Source: Eutreptiella sp. 'Long Island Sound 2002' (lineage: Eukaryota; Euglenozoa; Euglenophyceae; Eutreptiales; Eutreptiaceae). Taken from it: a DNA stretch of 64,000 bases. The stretch spans positions 86,723,795 through 86,787,794 of the forward strand of contig OZ038382.1 in NCBI GenBank assembly GCA_964036045.1. Reading direction: 5' to 3'. Made by a program: the position numbers and the translations under genes. The number at the start of each line of letters is the position of its first letter. Position 1 is the first letter of the stretch. Below the pieces are notes generated by a model. It ran no database searches. It was not told the DNA's origin and saw only the letters and a program-made list of their open reading frames with translations. This document shows, piece by piece, positions 23,174 through 34,373 of this stretch.

Positions 23174-24420
23174 CTATGCGTACAGCTGGATGCGGTGCTG
23201 CAGCTGTGCGTCCGCCCTCTTGACGGCGGTGAGTTGCATGTGACGTACTGTGGCTTTGGGTTCCGGGGCGTGGTCCGCGATGACTCTGTAGAGCTGGAGT
23301 GGTACCGCTCCCCTGAGCACCGCTACCTTGATCTCCGGTTGCCGCATCAGGCGCCGTACATCATTTGTCGGCGGCGCGGTCGGGCCCCATCCGGTGTGTT
23401 GTGCTATGGTGTCCTCCGGTGTCCGCGTGGCCAGATGGTTGCCTCCTTCAGCCAGCGGGAACTGTTTGCAGTGTTCCCATGTCTCTGACTGTTTGAGGTG
23501 GCAGGGGCATATGGTGTATTCTTGGGGTATATCTATACCTCGTCGGTCATAGCAGCGTGCCACCCTGTCAAGGAGGGCCAGTTGCTCAAGCAAGAGTTGG
23601 GCACGTTGTGTTTGTAAGTGTATTGGCAGCAGGGACTGGTCAAGAGCTGAGAAGTATAACGCGGTTTGCAACTCAGGTTGGAGGCGCTTCATAAGGGTGT
23701 TGTCGGCGTTGCTGCCTCGGATGCGCGCCATGGTGTGGATCGGTTGCGGGTGGTGGTACGCATGTCCCGTGTCGTTGTAGATCCGCTCGTCTGGTACCCA
23801 GGCCGGTGGTTCGCCAGGGTGCAAGATCGGCGGCAGATGTTGGAGGTGTGTGTGCATGTGGTCCTGTAGCGGCGGGTCCTCGCCGTCCGGCATATGCTCG
23901 GCAAGCTGGTTGTGGGCGTGTAAGTCTATGTGTCCGTTGCCCAGGCTGTACCGATGGGACTCTTGTTTGACGAGATGTAAGACGACGTGCTTGGGGAGGC
24001 GCCATGAAGCCACCCAGAGGTGTAGGGCTTGGGTACCCAGGCTGGTCGGTTGCCTTGTGTAGGGGCTGTAGGGCCAGTTTGCGGACGATCTTGTAGTCGA
24101 CCGCTGTGTCTACTACGACCCACACATGGTGCACGTGGTCTCGTGGTTGTTGGTGGGCGTCATTGACGGCGTCCACGATGATGGCCAGTGTCTTTAGTTC
24201 CCCGTGAGAGGAGGCCCCGAAGATGGTGGCCCCTGCGTGGTGGTGTAGGCGTAGTCAGCCCACCGCGTCCGTCCGCAGCTCCAAAGCGGCCTCCCCTGCC
24301 GCTGGGGTGAGGTTCGTGGTGCCGGAGGCATCCGCAAAGATGACAGTGTTGCGGTCGTCAGGGCACGGCAGGCGGCACGGCGTCTTTAGCTGGTAGGCGT
24401 GGACGCGCGCCCCCTGTTCC
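23174..24420 (-). pseudogene. LINE RNase H domain and C-terminal Cys/His motif
   Basis: The RNase H core is spread over three frames. NTVIFADASG carries the first catalytic Asp (codon near 24330-24332). A middle segment contains GELKTL and then VVVDTAVDYKIVRKL, as in the E and D motifs. The frame 23174-24013 supplies LHLVKQESH with GNGHIDLHAHNQLAE, the C-terminal histidine and Asp motif. The same frame then has a candidate zinc site, CPCHLKQSETWEHC (from 23509), resembling the Cys/His motif at the C-terminus of many LINE polyproteins. It lies directly downstream of the RT on the minus strand, as expected. The frame changes show it is decayed. Confidence 0.7.
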
Positions 24421-24781
24421 GTGGGGGCCCATGGCGTGGTGGTGGCCGGTTGGAGCCTGCGGGTAGCGTAGACGCCTATTCCCTGGTGGATGATCTCGGT
24501 CGCTGCTGGGTTCATGCGCACATAGTCGTTGTTCCCTTCGTGGCCTTGCGTGAACGTAGCCGTACACATATTGGAGCAGGTACCCCTTCTGTGGGTGGAA
24601 TGTGGTCCATTTGATTGTCTTCCAGTCCTGGACTTGGGAGGTGTGGTGTTTAACCAGTTAAGAGGGGGCCTCCGGTGTGGTGCTGCGGTGTTTGGCGTGG
24701 ACCTGGAAGGTAGTGGCTGGGTGTTTGGTGTCCCAGGTTCCCCCCTGGAATGTCATTCCGCTGCGGTGCTGGGTTCCCACG

Positions 24782-27237
24782 CTACTGTGGCCGTGTCCTC
24801 CGCCGAAGCCCGTTCGAAGTGTATGTGTAGCCACCGGTGTTCTTCAGGGGGTAGCGTGGGCCGTTGGTGTGTGGTGGTAGCGTGCCAGCAGTTGGGGGAG
24901 GGGCCATGGGGTGGCTAGCACTTGAGGCCCACATCTCCAGCAAGTGGTTGGGGTGCCCGTCAGCGCGTCCTGCGGCAGCGGCGGGCGACACCCTCCACAA
25001 GTTGCAGTGCACTCTGCCAGGTCGCAACGTGATTTTGAGTCCGTTGGGCGCCAGGAGGTGTACCGCTGGTACCGTGGCACCTGGTACATACTCCACTTGT
25101 TCTGGCGGCCGGTGCTTGGCCTGGTTCCCGCGTGGTTGGGCCCGTGGTAGCAGCTTTTTGTGCGTGCTCCAAAGCAGACCGTATGCCTCACGTACTTCCC
25201 CATCGGTCGGCTGTGGGTGTCCGGTTTGTGCGGCCGCGTTTTGCATGTGACGTTCCAGGACGGACTTGTTGGACCACACTGGGTGCTGTAGCAAGGGGAC
25301 ATGGTCTGTGTCCACTTGCTGGATGGCCCGCATCTGGTTCGGGGTGACTTGTACTAGCTGTAGGGTGGTGCCCACCAGGTCCAGAGTGGTGGTGCTCCCT
25401 GTTGGTCCTCCACCCTCATCGGTGTGTGAGACCGCCACAGGGCCCATCTCCCTGCATGGATAGTTTGTTTGGATGACATGTTGGTTGTGGGGTAGCAGGA
25501 GTTGTAGGTGGTTCCATATGCGGGTCTCTACCTTGGTGGGGAGGCCTCGTTGATGAAGTATGTACTGGGGACTGGTGTTGCGATGGTATTGGGCCTCTCG
25601 TAGTGTCAGTGTTAAGACCTCCCTCACCTCCGGTTCATGATTGTGCATGAGACAGTGCAGCTGGGTCGCGGTGTGAGCCGTGTATGCGTTGCTGACGAGG
25701 TGATCGGTGTTGTCCCCATAGTATGGTGGTAACGCCGCGCGCACAGTCGCGGGTAGTGACGTTGGTCGGTGGCCGTGGATGGTCCAGACTCGCAGTACTG
25801 TGGCAGCAGCCTCCTGCAGCATTTGTTTGGGGTGCGCTAGGTGCAGGGCCTGAAACCCTACAGCTGCGTTGAGTACGGCTTGTAGGAAGTATGCCAGGGC
25901 CTGGGTGGAGAGCGCCACAATGCGCGCTATGACTAGTGACCGCGCCAACTGCCGTATCAGGTTTGGTGGCAGGGTGACTTCGTTGGTTGTGGCCGCTTGA
26001 TTGACCCCCAGGTCGGTGGCCGTGCTTACTGGGTTCATGGGCGGGACTCCGGGGTGGAAGGGTGGTGGTGGTGCGTTGTGTACCATCGTGGCACATTTGA
26101 AGTTGTGCACCAGTAGCTGGTTGCCCTCCGGGTAGATGGTGACACTCCGGAGTACTTCTGCGGTCCTGGTGGTGTCGAGGGTGGTTGGTAGGGGCTGACG
26201 GGCGGTGGCGGTCACCAGGGCCATGTCGTTTGCGAATGCCAGGAGCGTGGTCCATACGGGGTATGGTGCCACGTCCGGGTATGTGCGTCGGATGTAAAAG
26301 GCCAGTGGCAGGGTGACGAGCAGGAAGAGGAATGGGCCCTCCGCACCCCCTTGCGGGACTCCACTGGTGGGGTGGACCGGTGGGGTGGTGCCCACATCGG
26401 TTTTCACTGCATACATGCCGGTGGCAAGGTATGCTTGTAGGAAACCCCGGAAGGGGAGTCCAATGCGTTTCCAGACAGCTCGTAGGAGGCGGTGCGGGGT
26501 ATTGGGGAATAACCCCTTGTGATCGAGGCACGAGATGATCAGCCGCTCGGGTCCATGTCTACCACGGCGTCTTGCATCAAATCCGCCTCCAGCGGCGACC
26601 TACCTGGTCTGGCTCCCCACATCCTGGGCGGTACAGCGCGGTATACTGCCTGGGCCACCAGTTTGAGGATGAGCATCCAGATGAATTTGGCTTCCGTGGT
26701 GGCGTACACTATGGGCCCCCCGCTGTCTGGGTTCACCCAGTCGCCTTTCTTGTACAGCGGGTGTACCAGGTTTGCCCAACCGGGTGGTACGTCTGATTTC
26801 GCGATGGCAATATGCGACAGGCGTGCGGCCAAGTGTCTCTTCAGGTTCAGGGGGAGCCTGCGATAGAGCTCCGCCAGGAGGCCGTCTAGCCCCGGGGTTT
26901 TTCCCAGCTGTAGTTTGTACAGCAGTTCATCCAGTTCCTGAATGGTTAACGGGGTGCGGTGCATGTCTGGTCGCTGTGTCCGTTTGTAGAGTTTCGCCAA
27001 ATGCGATATCCATTCCTCCGTGTACGCGGATAACTCCTCGTCCTCGGTGTTGTGTTGGCGTTGGATGCTGTTGAGGACTTCCTCCAGGACCACCTTGGGG
27101 TCGTTGGGCACTGTGCCCTTTTGCAGGCGCACCGCCTTGATGCCTCGGTTGCCGGTTTCACCCAGGACTTTGTCCACGTGCTTTAAGGAATTGTAGGGCT
27201 GGTGGTTCTGAAAGTAGCGTTGCTGTTCTTGTGGCAC
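24782..27237 (-). pseudogene. non-LTR (LINE) reverse transcriptase
   Basis: The upstream frame 26539-27237 encodes the fingers (GKTPGLDGLLAELYRR, then VPPGWANLVHPLYKKGD). A frameshift at about 26531-26540 separates it from 24782-26416, whose open frame extends a little upstream and contains a motif A-like LDHKGLFPNTPH, then SGVPQGGAEGPFLF (motif B) and LLAFANDMALVT (motif C). Motif C normally reads F/Y-A-D-D; here the second Asp is Asn, which should abolish catalysis. The thumb and connection domain follow over about 350 codons. Domain order with the APE-type endonuclease upstream and RNase H downstream is that of an APE-type LINE. The mutation and frameshift make this copy inactive. Confidence 0.82.
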
Positions 27238-27313
27238 CTCCGTCTCCCGGCGGACGTGCCACTCCCTGAGTTGCCGGCGGGTGGTGTCCAGCCGTGCGGC
27301 AATGGTCTGGACG

Positions 27314-28319
27314 TCATGAGGGCCTGCGGGTCATGGGACTGTACCGCTGTATGTAGTGCCCGCTTGTCGCGCCATACGGCAGTAACCATGGATCGTAGGT
27401 CCTGATGCGGGGTGGCTTCGTCTTGTGTGCACCTGTGTCCTCTGTGGAGGCCGCACGCCGTGGCCGCTTGTCGCATGGCAAGGTTGAGGTCCGCCTTGTC
27501 TTGTTGGCCCAGGATGCGCAGCACCGTGCGGTAATCACCATCCGTCTCTGTCTGCCGTGTTCGTCTGGGCGTCTAATGGGTGGTTGTTCGTCATGGTCCA
27601 TGTCTTCCGTGGAGGATGGGGGCACTTGAAGTACCTTGATTTGTAGATCCTGGGGTCGATGTCCGGTATTATTGGACAGCAGGTCCTGGTATCGTGCCCG
27701 CGTTACCTCGTATGCCGGGTCCGCGTAGCACAGGTGGATGCGGGAATCTGCTGAGCCTGGTTGAGGTGGTCGGTGTGAGAGCTGGCCCTTTAGGGAGGCT
27801 CTGAGGTCTTTTAGGCCGATGTGTTGCATGGCCATTTGCACCGCTGTGTCCTCGGGCGTTTGCCGCCCCCCGCGATCGTCCACTGATGGGACCGCGTTGA
27901 AGTCTCCTATGCTGACAGTCGGCCCCATCATGGCGAGTTGCCGGTAGGCCTCCATGAGGTGTTCAAGGAATGTCTCTGTGGCTTCTTCAAAGAGGACATG
28001 AATGTTGATGACGTTCAGCTGCCACATTGGGCCGACCATTTTGTATGCTGCCAGGCGGCCTTCTACGCCCAGGTGGTGGTGGACATGTACTTGGACCTCA
28101 CTTTTGTGGGATATGGGTACCCCCTTGACACTTGTGGTGCGGCATTGGTGTCCTGTCCTGGCAAAGGGTGGGAGTTAGGCTGGGGTGGGCCACTTGGGTA
28201 TTTGGGGCCGGTTCCTGCCACAACATGGCGTCTGGGTCACACACCGCCATGACAGGTACGTCTTGCAGGTCTGGGGCTTTGGCTGCGTCGTAAAGGGCCG
28301 CTGGTTCGTTCCGGGACAC
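27314..28319 (-). pseudogene. LINE APE-type endonuclease domain
   Basis: Minus-strand frames give the successive motifs of an exonuclease-endonuclease-phosphatase domain: AMLWQEPAPNT (the usual LQET site) and GGTHIP in the frame 28098-28319, then after a break VINIHVLF, VSIGDFNAVPSVDD (the conserved GDFN), SRIHLCYADP (normally SRID) and TGHRPQDLQI (normally SDHRP) in the frame 27314-28039. The domain nicks target DNA to prime reverse transcription. Substitutions in the last two motifs (Asp to His, Ser-Asp to Thr-Gly) and the frame break suggest loss of activity. The RT follows immediately. Confidence 0.75.
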
Positions 28320-28400
28320 CAGGGTGACGAGCGCATTGATGACTTCGTGGATGTGCGCCCCGGTGGCCCCTGGGGTGCCCTTTGCGCGGCCTGGTAGTAG

Positions 28401-30006
28401 TCATTGTCCCAGGCATAGTTTGAGGTTGATCGCTGTCGACACCCGTTGCTCCTCGGGTACATTCGGCACCTTCAACCATGCCTGTGGCACATCACCCGTC
28501 CAGACGGTGCCGTGTGGTACTTTGTTGGCGGGTGTGCGGAGCTGTATCTGGCACTCCAGGAACGGCCTGTCGTCCCGGAGTTCGAGGTTCGAAGTTTCCG
28601 CTTTCTCGCCCCACTCCGGGAGCGCTTGCCATGCCATCTTCAGCTGTACGTTGCCATGTTGGCCTGGCGTGGCCAGCCTGCCCTTTATCTTGCCCTGGAA
28701 GCATACGAGTTGCTCTGGTTGTCCCTTGAGCTTCGCCTCGAATACACCTTGTACTTCTGCGCCGTCTAGCCATTTTGGGTGCATGGCGTTACACTCCGCC
28801 ACCGTGACAAATGGGCACGCCTGGGGCTTTGGCTTCGGCTGTGGTTCGGGCGGTGGTGGCACTGGAGCCGCTTTTGGCTCCAGTTTGGGTTGTTTGGCCC
28901 GGCGGGCCGGGATGCCTGCCCGCTCAGGACAAGGCCTTGGTTCTGGCTGGGCTTGTTCTGGCGCCCGTTTTGGGGGCTGGCTTCGGCGCGTTGCGGTTGT
29001 GGAACTTGTGGAAGATGCTGTATGTCGGTCCTTGTCCCTCACAAGGTCGGTGCATAGCTCGAAGTTTGTTAGCTTGTTCTTGCAGGTTGGTGGTGCCATG
29101 TTCGAGAGTTTGTTCCGTGTTCGTGGGCCAGGACATCCAGCGTTCCGCCTGTGATGTCCCGTGTTTGCGTATGAAGGCTGTCAGGTTGCGAGTGAGTGTG
29201 AGCCATGTTGCGGGTAGCGTGTTGTCTGTGGTTGGGGCATCTACCGTCCAGTGCATAGCCGTCTTGAGGGCCAACCAGTGCGCCAGGGGGTGGTCGGTGT
29301 GGTGGGTGGAGTGGCTAAAACGGTCCCCCAGTGCCAGTGGGGTTGCTGTCCTCGTTTCTGGTGTGAATGTGTGGACTCTCTCCGTTGTGCCTGTGGTGTC
29401 CCATTGTGCGACCCACCAGGTGTGTTGGTGGCACGTTAGTGTCACCTTTGGGGCGTCTGGGGGCCTGTCGAGGATTGTCCAATCAGTGACCTTCAGACCT
29501 TCGGTCTTTCGGTTGTGTTGGTCTGGTGGGCTGGTTAGCTGCTCCAGATGGTCCACAAGGTCCGGCGTCAGGGTGTCTTCCGTTTCCTGCACCCTGTCCT
29601 TACGTGCCGTGGGTTGTCCCACGGCATCGTCCCAAGCGTCCGTGGTGGCCGCCAGGGTGTTGGTTGCTAGGGTGATGACATCGTCCGTTAGGCCTTCGAC
29701 GATAAAGTGCTTTTCTTCCGCCAGGGTGGTCGGGAGTAGGGCCGTGTTTTTCATGGTGATGTGTAGCAGCGCTCTGTCGAGGCCCGGGCGTTTGGGTCCC
29801 CGGGCCTTGAGTCGCGTGCGCCGCGTCTCGCCAACGGGTGACGTGGTTTGTCGGTGTTGGACAGTCGTGGTCCCATGGCTATGTGGTGCACCTGATCGAG
29901 GGGGACGGCTTGGCCTGTGGTGTCTCCTGCCGTAAGGTACACTCCCTTGGTGCCTGTTACCGTGTTGAGGTATATACCTGGGAACGGAGCGGCCTGTGGG
30001 GGTCAT
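28401..30006 (-). pseudogene. uncharacterised N-terminal region of the LINE-like element
   Basis: Two overlapping minus frames (28924-30006, 360 codons; 28401-29099, 232 codons) look protein-like. The first has Thr/His/Trp-rich globular-looking sequence (for example KHFIVEGLTDDVITLATN and TWLTLTRNLTAFIRKHG). The second has a Pro/Lys-rich linker and then mixed sequence (WLDGAEVQGVFEAKLKG). No RRM, CCHC or other usual LINE ORF1 domain is visible. Position just upstream of the endonuclease on the same strand argues that it is ORF1 or an N-terminal extension of the polyprotein. Confidence 0.45.
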
Positions 30007-30978
30007 GGCCAGAACAGGGCGTGGAAACAGGGGTGCCCGCAGGGGGGGTCCCCGGGCCGGAGCCCTGGGCAGTAGTCATCCATGCTGTGGGGTACGGGGT
30101 ATAGTATGTAGGGCCCCGCCACCCTGCTCAGTTTTTGAGGGTTCAGGTTGTTCAACCACCCCCCCGCCATGATGCTGACGGAGCCCTGGTCGATCCAGAT
30201 GGCTTGGTCTCGGTCGATGTCGTGGTGCAGGGCCCTTCTGATGGTGCCCCACGTCCTGCGGTGGGTGGTGTCATCCGGGGTGGGGCATCTCGTATGGATG
30301 ACGGGCATCCTGGCGTTTGCGAGAGCGGAGTTAATGATGTTGGGGGGCGGATTGCCGTGGCCACGGGTAGCATTGCTCCCCACGGGTTTGATGCCTTGAC
30401 GGGGCACACGCCTCCCATGGAGGGGTTGGTGCCAGGATGGGTCAGGATGCCAAATGGGGGCTGGCAGGTCCCCGTATCGTGCCCAGGTGTATACCGTGTA
30501 TGCGGTGCCTTCGGTGTCGGCCAGCAATCTGTACATGGACGTCTGTGCTTTGACGTAGGTGACAAGTATGTTTCAGGTGGGGACGGTGTAGTGGAGGTGT
30601 GTGTGCACCAGGGCGTGTGTGATTTGTACTTCGGTGCCCTTCTGATTGTCCCCATGGTCTTCTAGTACGAAGTGTACCATCCATGGGCTGTCGGGCGGAA
30701 GGTTGCCGTCTTTGTTGCGTATTGGCCGGTGTATTTGGCGCCCTGGTGCTGTGTCTTGTTTACGTCGTGGTGGGCGTGTTGCTCGACGAGGACATTCAGC
30801 TTCCAGTCCTGTGGGGCACCCTTCCTGTGCCCCATGGCTTGGGCTGCCTTGGCGAGTGCCGTGACGGTGGGCGGCAGTGTGGGTTCGGCAACCTGGGGTA
30901 CCATGCCTGTGTCTGTTGCGAAGTTCCAGTATGTTGTGAACATCTCTGGTTGGTGGGCGTTGTGGGTTTCCGGGAGGG
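30003..30978 (-). pseudogene. upstream coding-like segment of the LINE-like element, cut by the LTR insertion
   Basis: The frame 30003-30536 (177 codons) ends with DDYCPGLRPGDPPCGHPCFH, a Cys/His cluster, and after one TGA the same frame continues with protein-like sequence (FPGIYLNTVTGTKGVYL) to about 29750, so the TGA looks like a mutation. A further frame lies at 30662-30943. That frame also stays open upstream across the LTR-element target site (GAGGG) into 41738-41757 when the insertion is ignored, showing that the LTR element landed in coding-like DNA. No domain is recognised. Confidence 0.45.
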
Positions 30979-31510
30979 TGTAAGTGCGGCTAGCCCCATC
31001 TGCTCAGATTTTCAGACATTCTGCCCAGATTGGCTACATTTTGGTCATTTTCTTTGCTTCGGCGGAATTGCCGCCTCGCAGCTCAGTCACAGGATATTTC
31101 CTATATATTTCTGATATGCCGGATTTGATTCCGCGGTCCATTTCCCGTAAATCCGCCGCATTCCGCTATTTTAGCTGGAATCGCCATTTGCCGCTGGCGC
31201 GCGCTCGCGGGCCTGATCGGCCATACAATTTTACATAAATGGATTATTTAAATTCATTCGGACAGTTTTGGACACTCAGATGTATTTAGAATAATTCCCC
31301 TCAATTTTCTTCATAGACTGGGATTTTCTGCCGGACCACAATCAGCATGGACCTTGCTTCTGTTGTCGCTGCTCTCGCCTCCGTTGGTGTCCGTGTCTCT
31401 GGTTCCAACCCCAATAACAACATCCAGGGAGACTCCTCGCGTGCCTGCCCCACTGGTCTTGCCGGCCCCGAGCCCTCCGGCACCCACATCGACCCAGGGC
31501 AGCACTTTCA
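30979..31510 (+). repeat. 5' LTR (532 bp)
   Basis: Starts TGTAAGTGCGGC and ends GGGCAGCACTTTCA. A candidate TATA box (CTATATATTT) lies at 31101-31110 and an AT-rich stretch at about 31238-31260. The gag ORF begins inside this LTR at 31347. It matches the 3' LTR at 41201-41732 base for base as far as I can read. Confidence 0.93.
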
Positions 31511-34373
31511 TGGTAGCAGAGGCTACCTGAATGTTGTTCCTTTGGTGTCCCAACCACAGCTAGCCCCTCAGTACGATTCCGCAACCTCCGGAGACGTAAC
31601 GATCACGCTCCCGTGGTGCTGTGCGAACGAGGCCTTGAGAGGAATGCCTTGCGCAAGCCCAAATTGCCCAAGAAGGACACAAATCAGCAGCTGTGGAGGC
31701 CCAGATTACAATCAAGATCCCAGTCGAAATTGGCCATCAAGCAGCTGGAATCTCCCAGCTTACGCTAATGGCAACGCTCCGGTGGAGCTTACGGACTTGG
31801 CGGGGACCAATACTCCCTACCAATGTCCACATTTCGAGACCATCGATGCCGAAATTGACGACATTGAGATGGGTGGTCCAGGTGAGGTACCTACCTTTAA
31901 TCGACCAGCCTCATGGGCACAATGGGACAACCATTTGTCTTCGGAAGTGGCCCGTAATCTTGAGGCGCTTGAGGCCCTGTGTCTATTAGCCACGTCTAGG
32001 CTGATAGGACAAGAAAGAATCGCCTCCGAATTTTTATTTGAATATTTTTTCCTCCTTCAAGAAGAAATTAAGACCAGGATGTGGTGGTGTTCTCAAGAGG
32101 ATGAATCTTTTTCCATTTTCTTGCAGATCTGGGAGGCAAGCCCCTTCCCGAAGGAGAAGACCAAGGCACCGGTTGCCGGGCCCTCCGCCCCCCATCCCTC
32201 TGTTTCAATCCGCGACGATCTAGCCGCCGCGGTTGAGGAAGGAATCTTAGAGGCAGCTAGGCAGGCAAGCCTGGAAATTAGGACTGAAGGAGCTCCCCAA
32301 GTGGACTCCTGGCTGCGAACCACTGAGATTAGCGGTCCGACAGCCTGCTCAGGTCCTTCAGGACACGGTATGTACTGCCCTGCCGACTGCTCTTGCAGAT
32401 CTCAGCGAGACTCTGAGCTCCAATTGCTCAAAGATCAAATGCAACTCATCATTCAGACGCTGGGAATTAAAGATCTTTTCAAGACCCACATGAGGTCTGA
32501 GGGCGCATCATCGGTGGATCAGACAACAGAACCGTCGGAGGAGGCGACAGAAATTTTTTCGATTGCTCCTTCGGTGGACTCTAAGACCACCGATGCACGG
32601 ATCAGCAGGACTAAGCTAAAGGAAAGGGTTACAATCTCTCGATCACAGAGTAGATCGGCGAAGGCTAGGACTGAGGTTCAGAATGCCAAAAGAACTGCCT
32701 CCCGTACTACCCTTCCTGCTGTTGATTCCAGTGCAATTGCCCAGATGTTGCTCGCCCAGACCCTCGCCGGAGCTGGTGTGGCTAATGATGCCGCCAAGGT
32801 GTCTGCCATTACGGCCGGTGTTGGGCTGGATTCACTCCTAAATCCCACTTCATTGCGACTTCGTCAGGTTGCCAAGCAACCGAAGTATAATGGAAACCCC
32901 AGACGTTGGCCTCAGTTCCAACGGGAATTTAAACTGTGGGTTAAGACTCAAAAACTCCAGGATGATCAGTTCCTGATGGCGCTCCTGGACTGCCTTGAGG
33001 GAGCGCCGGCCAACACTTGGCTCAGAACCTGGAGTGATCGTGAAGATTCAAGTTCCCCCCTTACCTTTGATGAGGTGTGGGAACAGTTGGAGGTACGTGG
33101 ATCTCGACTGCCAGAGGACCATTACCACCAGATGTTGAAGAATTTTCCTTCGTTCTCTCGATTAATCTTGCATGAGGTGCAGGACAAGAGACAGCGCTTC
33201 TGGAATCTCGTAGAAGAATCTGAACATTCAGGCGAAAAATTTTCTAGTGCCGAGCTGAAAAATCTGATTTTTGACAAGATCCCCTCAGAAACCGCCGCCA
33301 CCCTTCGGAATCGACAGTCCGAAGAAAAGGTCAAGACCTGGTGGGCGGAGATCGATGGCTTTGACGCCTCGGCCAACCGGTTTACCGTCAGGGAGGCACT
33401 TCAAAAGTGCTCCCCCACGTCGTTTACCAAGGTGAAACTCACTGAAAACACGTGGAAAATCAAGTTTAATGAACACGAGGATCGGGACTTGTTTGTCCAA
33501 GTCCTCAATAGGGGAGTAAGTTTCCACGGCAATCGCCTGAAGGCCAGGAACTGGGTGTTCTCGTTCACTCCGCAGGAACTGTGGGAAGAGGTTGAGAAGA
33601 TCGCTGACGCCGCCAATCAAAATTTCCATGAGGGTCTTGGGGGAAACAGGAATACCCAGCAAAACACCCAAAATGGGGCCCAAAAGGGCAACAAAAAGGT
33701 GAATGACACCCGGAATGTTCAGGATCATTGTGGCATCTGCCTTCTTTTAGGTTCTACGAACCGAGCTAAGACGCATTCCACTGCTAATCACCGATGGTCT
33801 GCTTACGATCACAAGGTGATTGGTGAAAATGTCAGTAATCCTCAGAATTCAGACAGGAATGACAGACAGGTGCATGGTGCCAAGGGGGGAAAGGGTAATT
33901 CGACTCCCTCCGGTGGGAACAAAAATACTGGAGGCCCTGGCGGGTCCCAAGGCAAAGGGAATCGGACTCCATCCGGTTTCGGTGGACAGCCAAACGGCCA
34001 GACAAGTCCAAATGTCAACGCCGGAGGCGGAAATCGAAATCCAGGCCAAACCCCTCAATCCGGTCAAAACAAAGGAAATGCTCCAGGATCACAGGGTAAA
34101 GGTAAGGGAAATCCTTCGGGAACCCCCTTCTCTGGTAAGGGCAGAGGGCGTGGCGACGGTGGTGGCCCATCATCCGGCGGCCGTGGCCGTGGACGAGGAA
34201 AGGGAAATCATCGTGTGGATCAGGTCTCAGGTGCAGACCAGGTGTCAGATGCGGATCGAGATTATGTCGAAAACGCCCTGAATCCAGCGGATGATCCGTT
34301 CCAAGAGGAGTGGATCGACGAATCCGGCTGCGTTCACAATGTTAACGCAGCCGCTGGAGGTCAGAACGCCTAG
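31347..34373 (+). CDS. gag: Gag polyprotein (1008 aa), starting inside the 5' LTR
   Basis: Structural protein forming the virus-like particle. The first ATG lies 164 bp before the LTR end, and the frame runs through the LTR end and the PBS. Residues about 1-180 are Ser/Pro/Gly-rich; about 300-480 are charged with Ser-rich stretches. A capsid-like region occupies about 510-750 (for example KYNGNPRRWPQFQREFKLWV and WSDREDSSSPLTFDEVWEQL). A zinc site CGICLLLGSTNRAKTHSTANH at about 795-815 is C-X2-C-X11-H-X4-H, not the usual CCHC. The C-terminal 150 residues are Gly/Asn/Gln-rich with RG repeats (GRGRGRGKG), a likely nucleic-acid-binding tail. The frame ends at TAG 34371-34373 and pol follows in the same frame. 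A later Met could be the true start; the long upstream frame might be incidental. Confidence 0.85.
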   Translation: MDLASVVAALASVGVRVSGSNPNNNIQGDSSRACPTGLAGPEPSGTHIDPGQHFHGSRGYLNVVPLVSQPQLAPQYDSATSGDVTITLPWCCANEALRGMPCASPNCPRRTQISSCGGPDYNQDPSRNWPSSSWNLPAYANGNAPVELTDLAGTNTPYQCPHFETIDAEIDDIEMGGPGEVPTFNRPASWAQWDNHLSSEVARNLEALEALCLLATSRLIGQERIASEFLFEYFFLLQEEIKTRMWWCSQEDESFSIFLQIWEASPFPKEKTKAPVAGPSAPHPSVSIRDDLAAAVEEGILEAARQASLEIRTEGAPQVDSWLRTTEISGPTACSGPSGHGMYCPADCSCRSQRDSELQLLKDQMQLIIQTLGIKDLFKTHMRSEGASSVDQTTEPSEEATEIFSIAPSVDSKTTDARISRTKLKERVTISRSQSRSAKARTEVQNAKRTASRTTLPAVDSSAIAQMLLAQTLAGAGVANDAAKVSAITAGVGLDSLLNPTSLRLRQVAKQPKYNGNPRRWPQFQREFKLWVKTQKLQDDQFLMALLDCLEGAPANTWLRTWSDREDSSSPLTFDEVWEQLEVRGSRLPEDHYHQMLKNFPSFSRLILHEVQDKRQRFWNLVEESEHSGEKFSSAELKNLIFDKIPSETAATLRNRQSEEKVKTWWAEIDGFDASANRFTVREALQKCSPTSFTKVKLTENTWKIKFNEHEDRDLFVQVLNRGVSFHGNRLKARNWVFSFTPQELWEEVEKIADAANQNFHEGLGGNRNTQQNTQNGAQKGNKKVNDTRNVQDHCGICLLLGSTNRAKTHSTANHRWSAYDHKVIGENVSNPQNSDRNDRQVHGAKGGKGNSTPSGGNKNTGGPGGSQGKGNRTPSGFGGQPNGQTSPNVNAGGGNRNPGQTPQSGQNKGNAPGSQGKGKGNPSGTPFSGKGRGRGDGGGPSSGGRGRGRGKGNHRVDQVSGADQVSDADRDYVENALNPADDPFQEEWIDESGCVHNVNAAAGGQNA
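31511..31522 (+). other. primer binding site, initiator tRNA-Met type
   Basis: TGGTAGCAGAGG directly follows the LTR's terminal CA. It is complementary to the 3' end of an initiator methionine tRNA of the CCUCUGCUACCA type, the usual primer for many Ty3/gypsy elements. It falls within the open gag frame. Confidence 0.85.
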
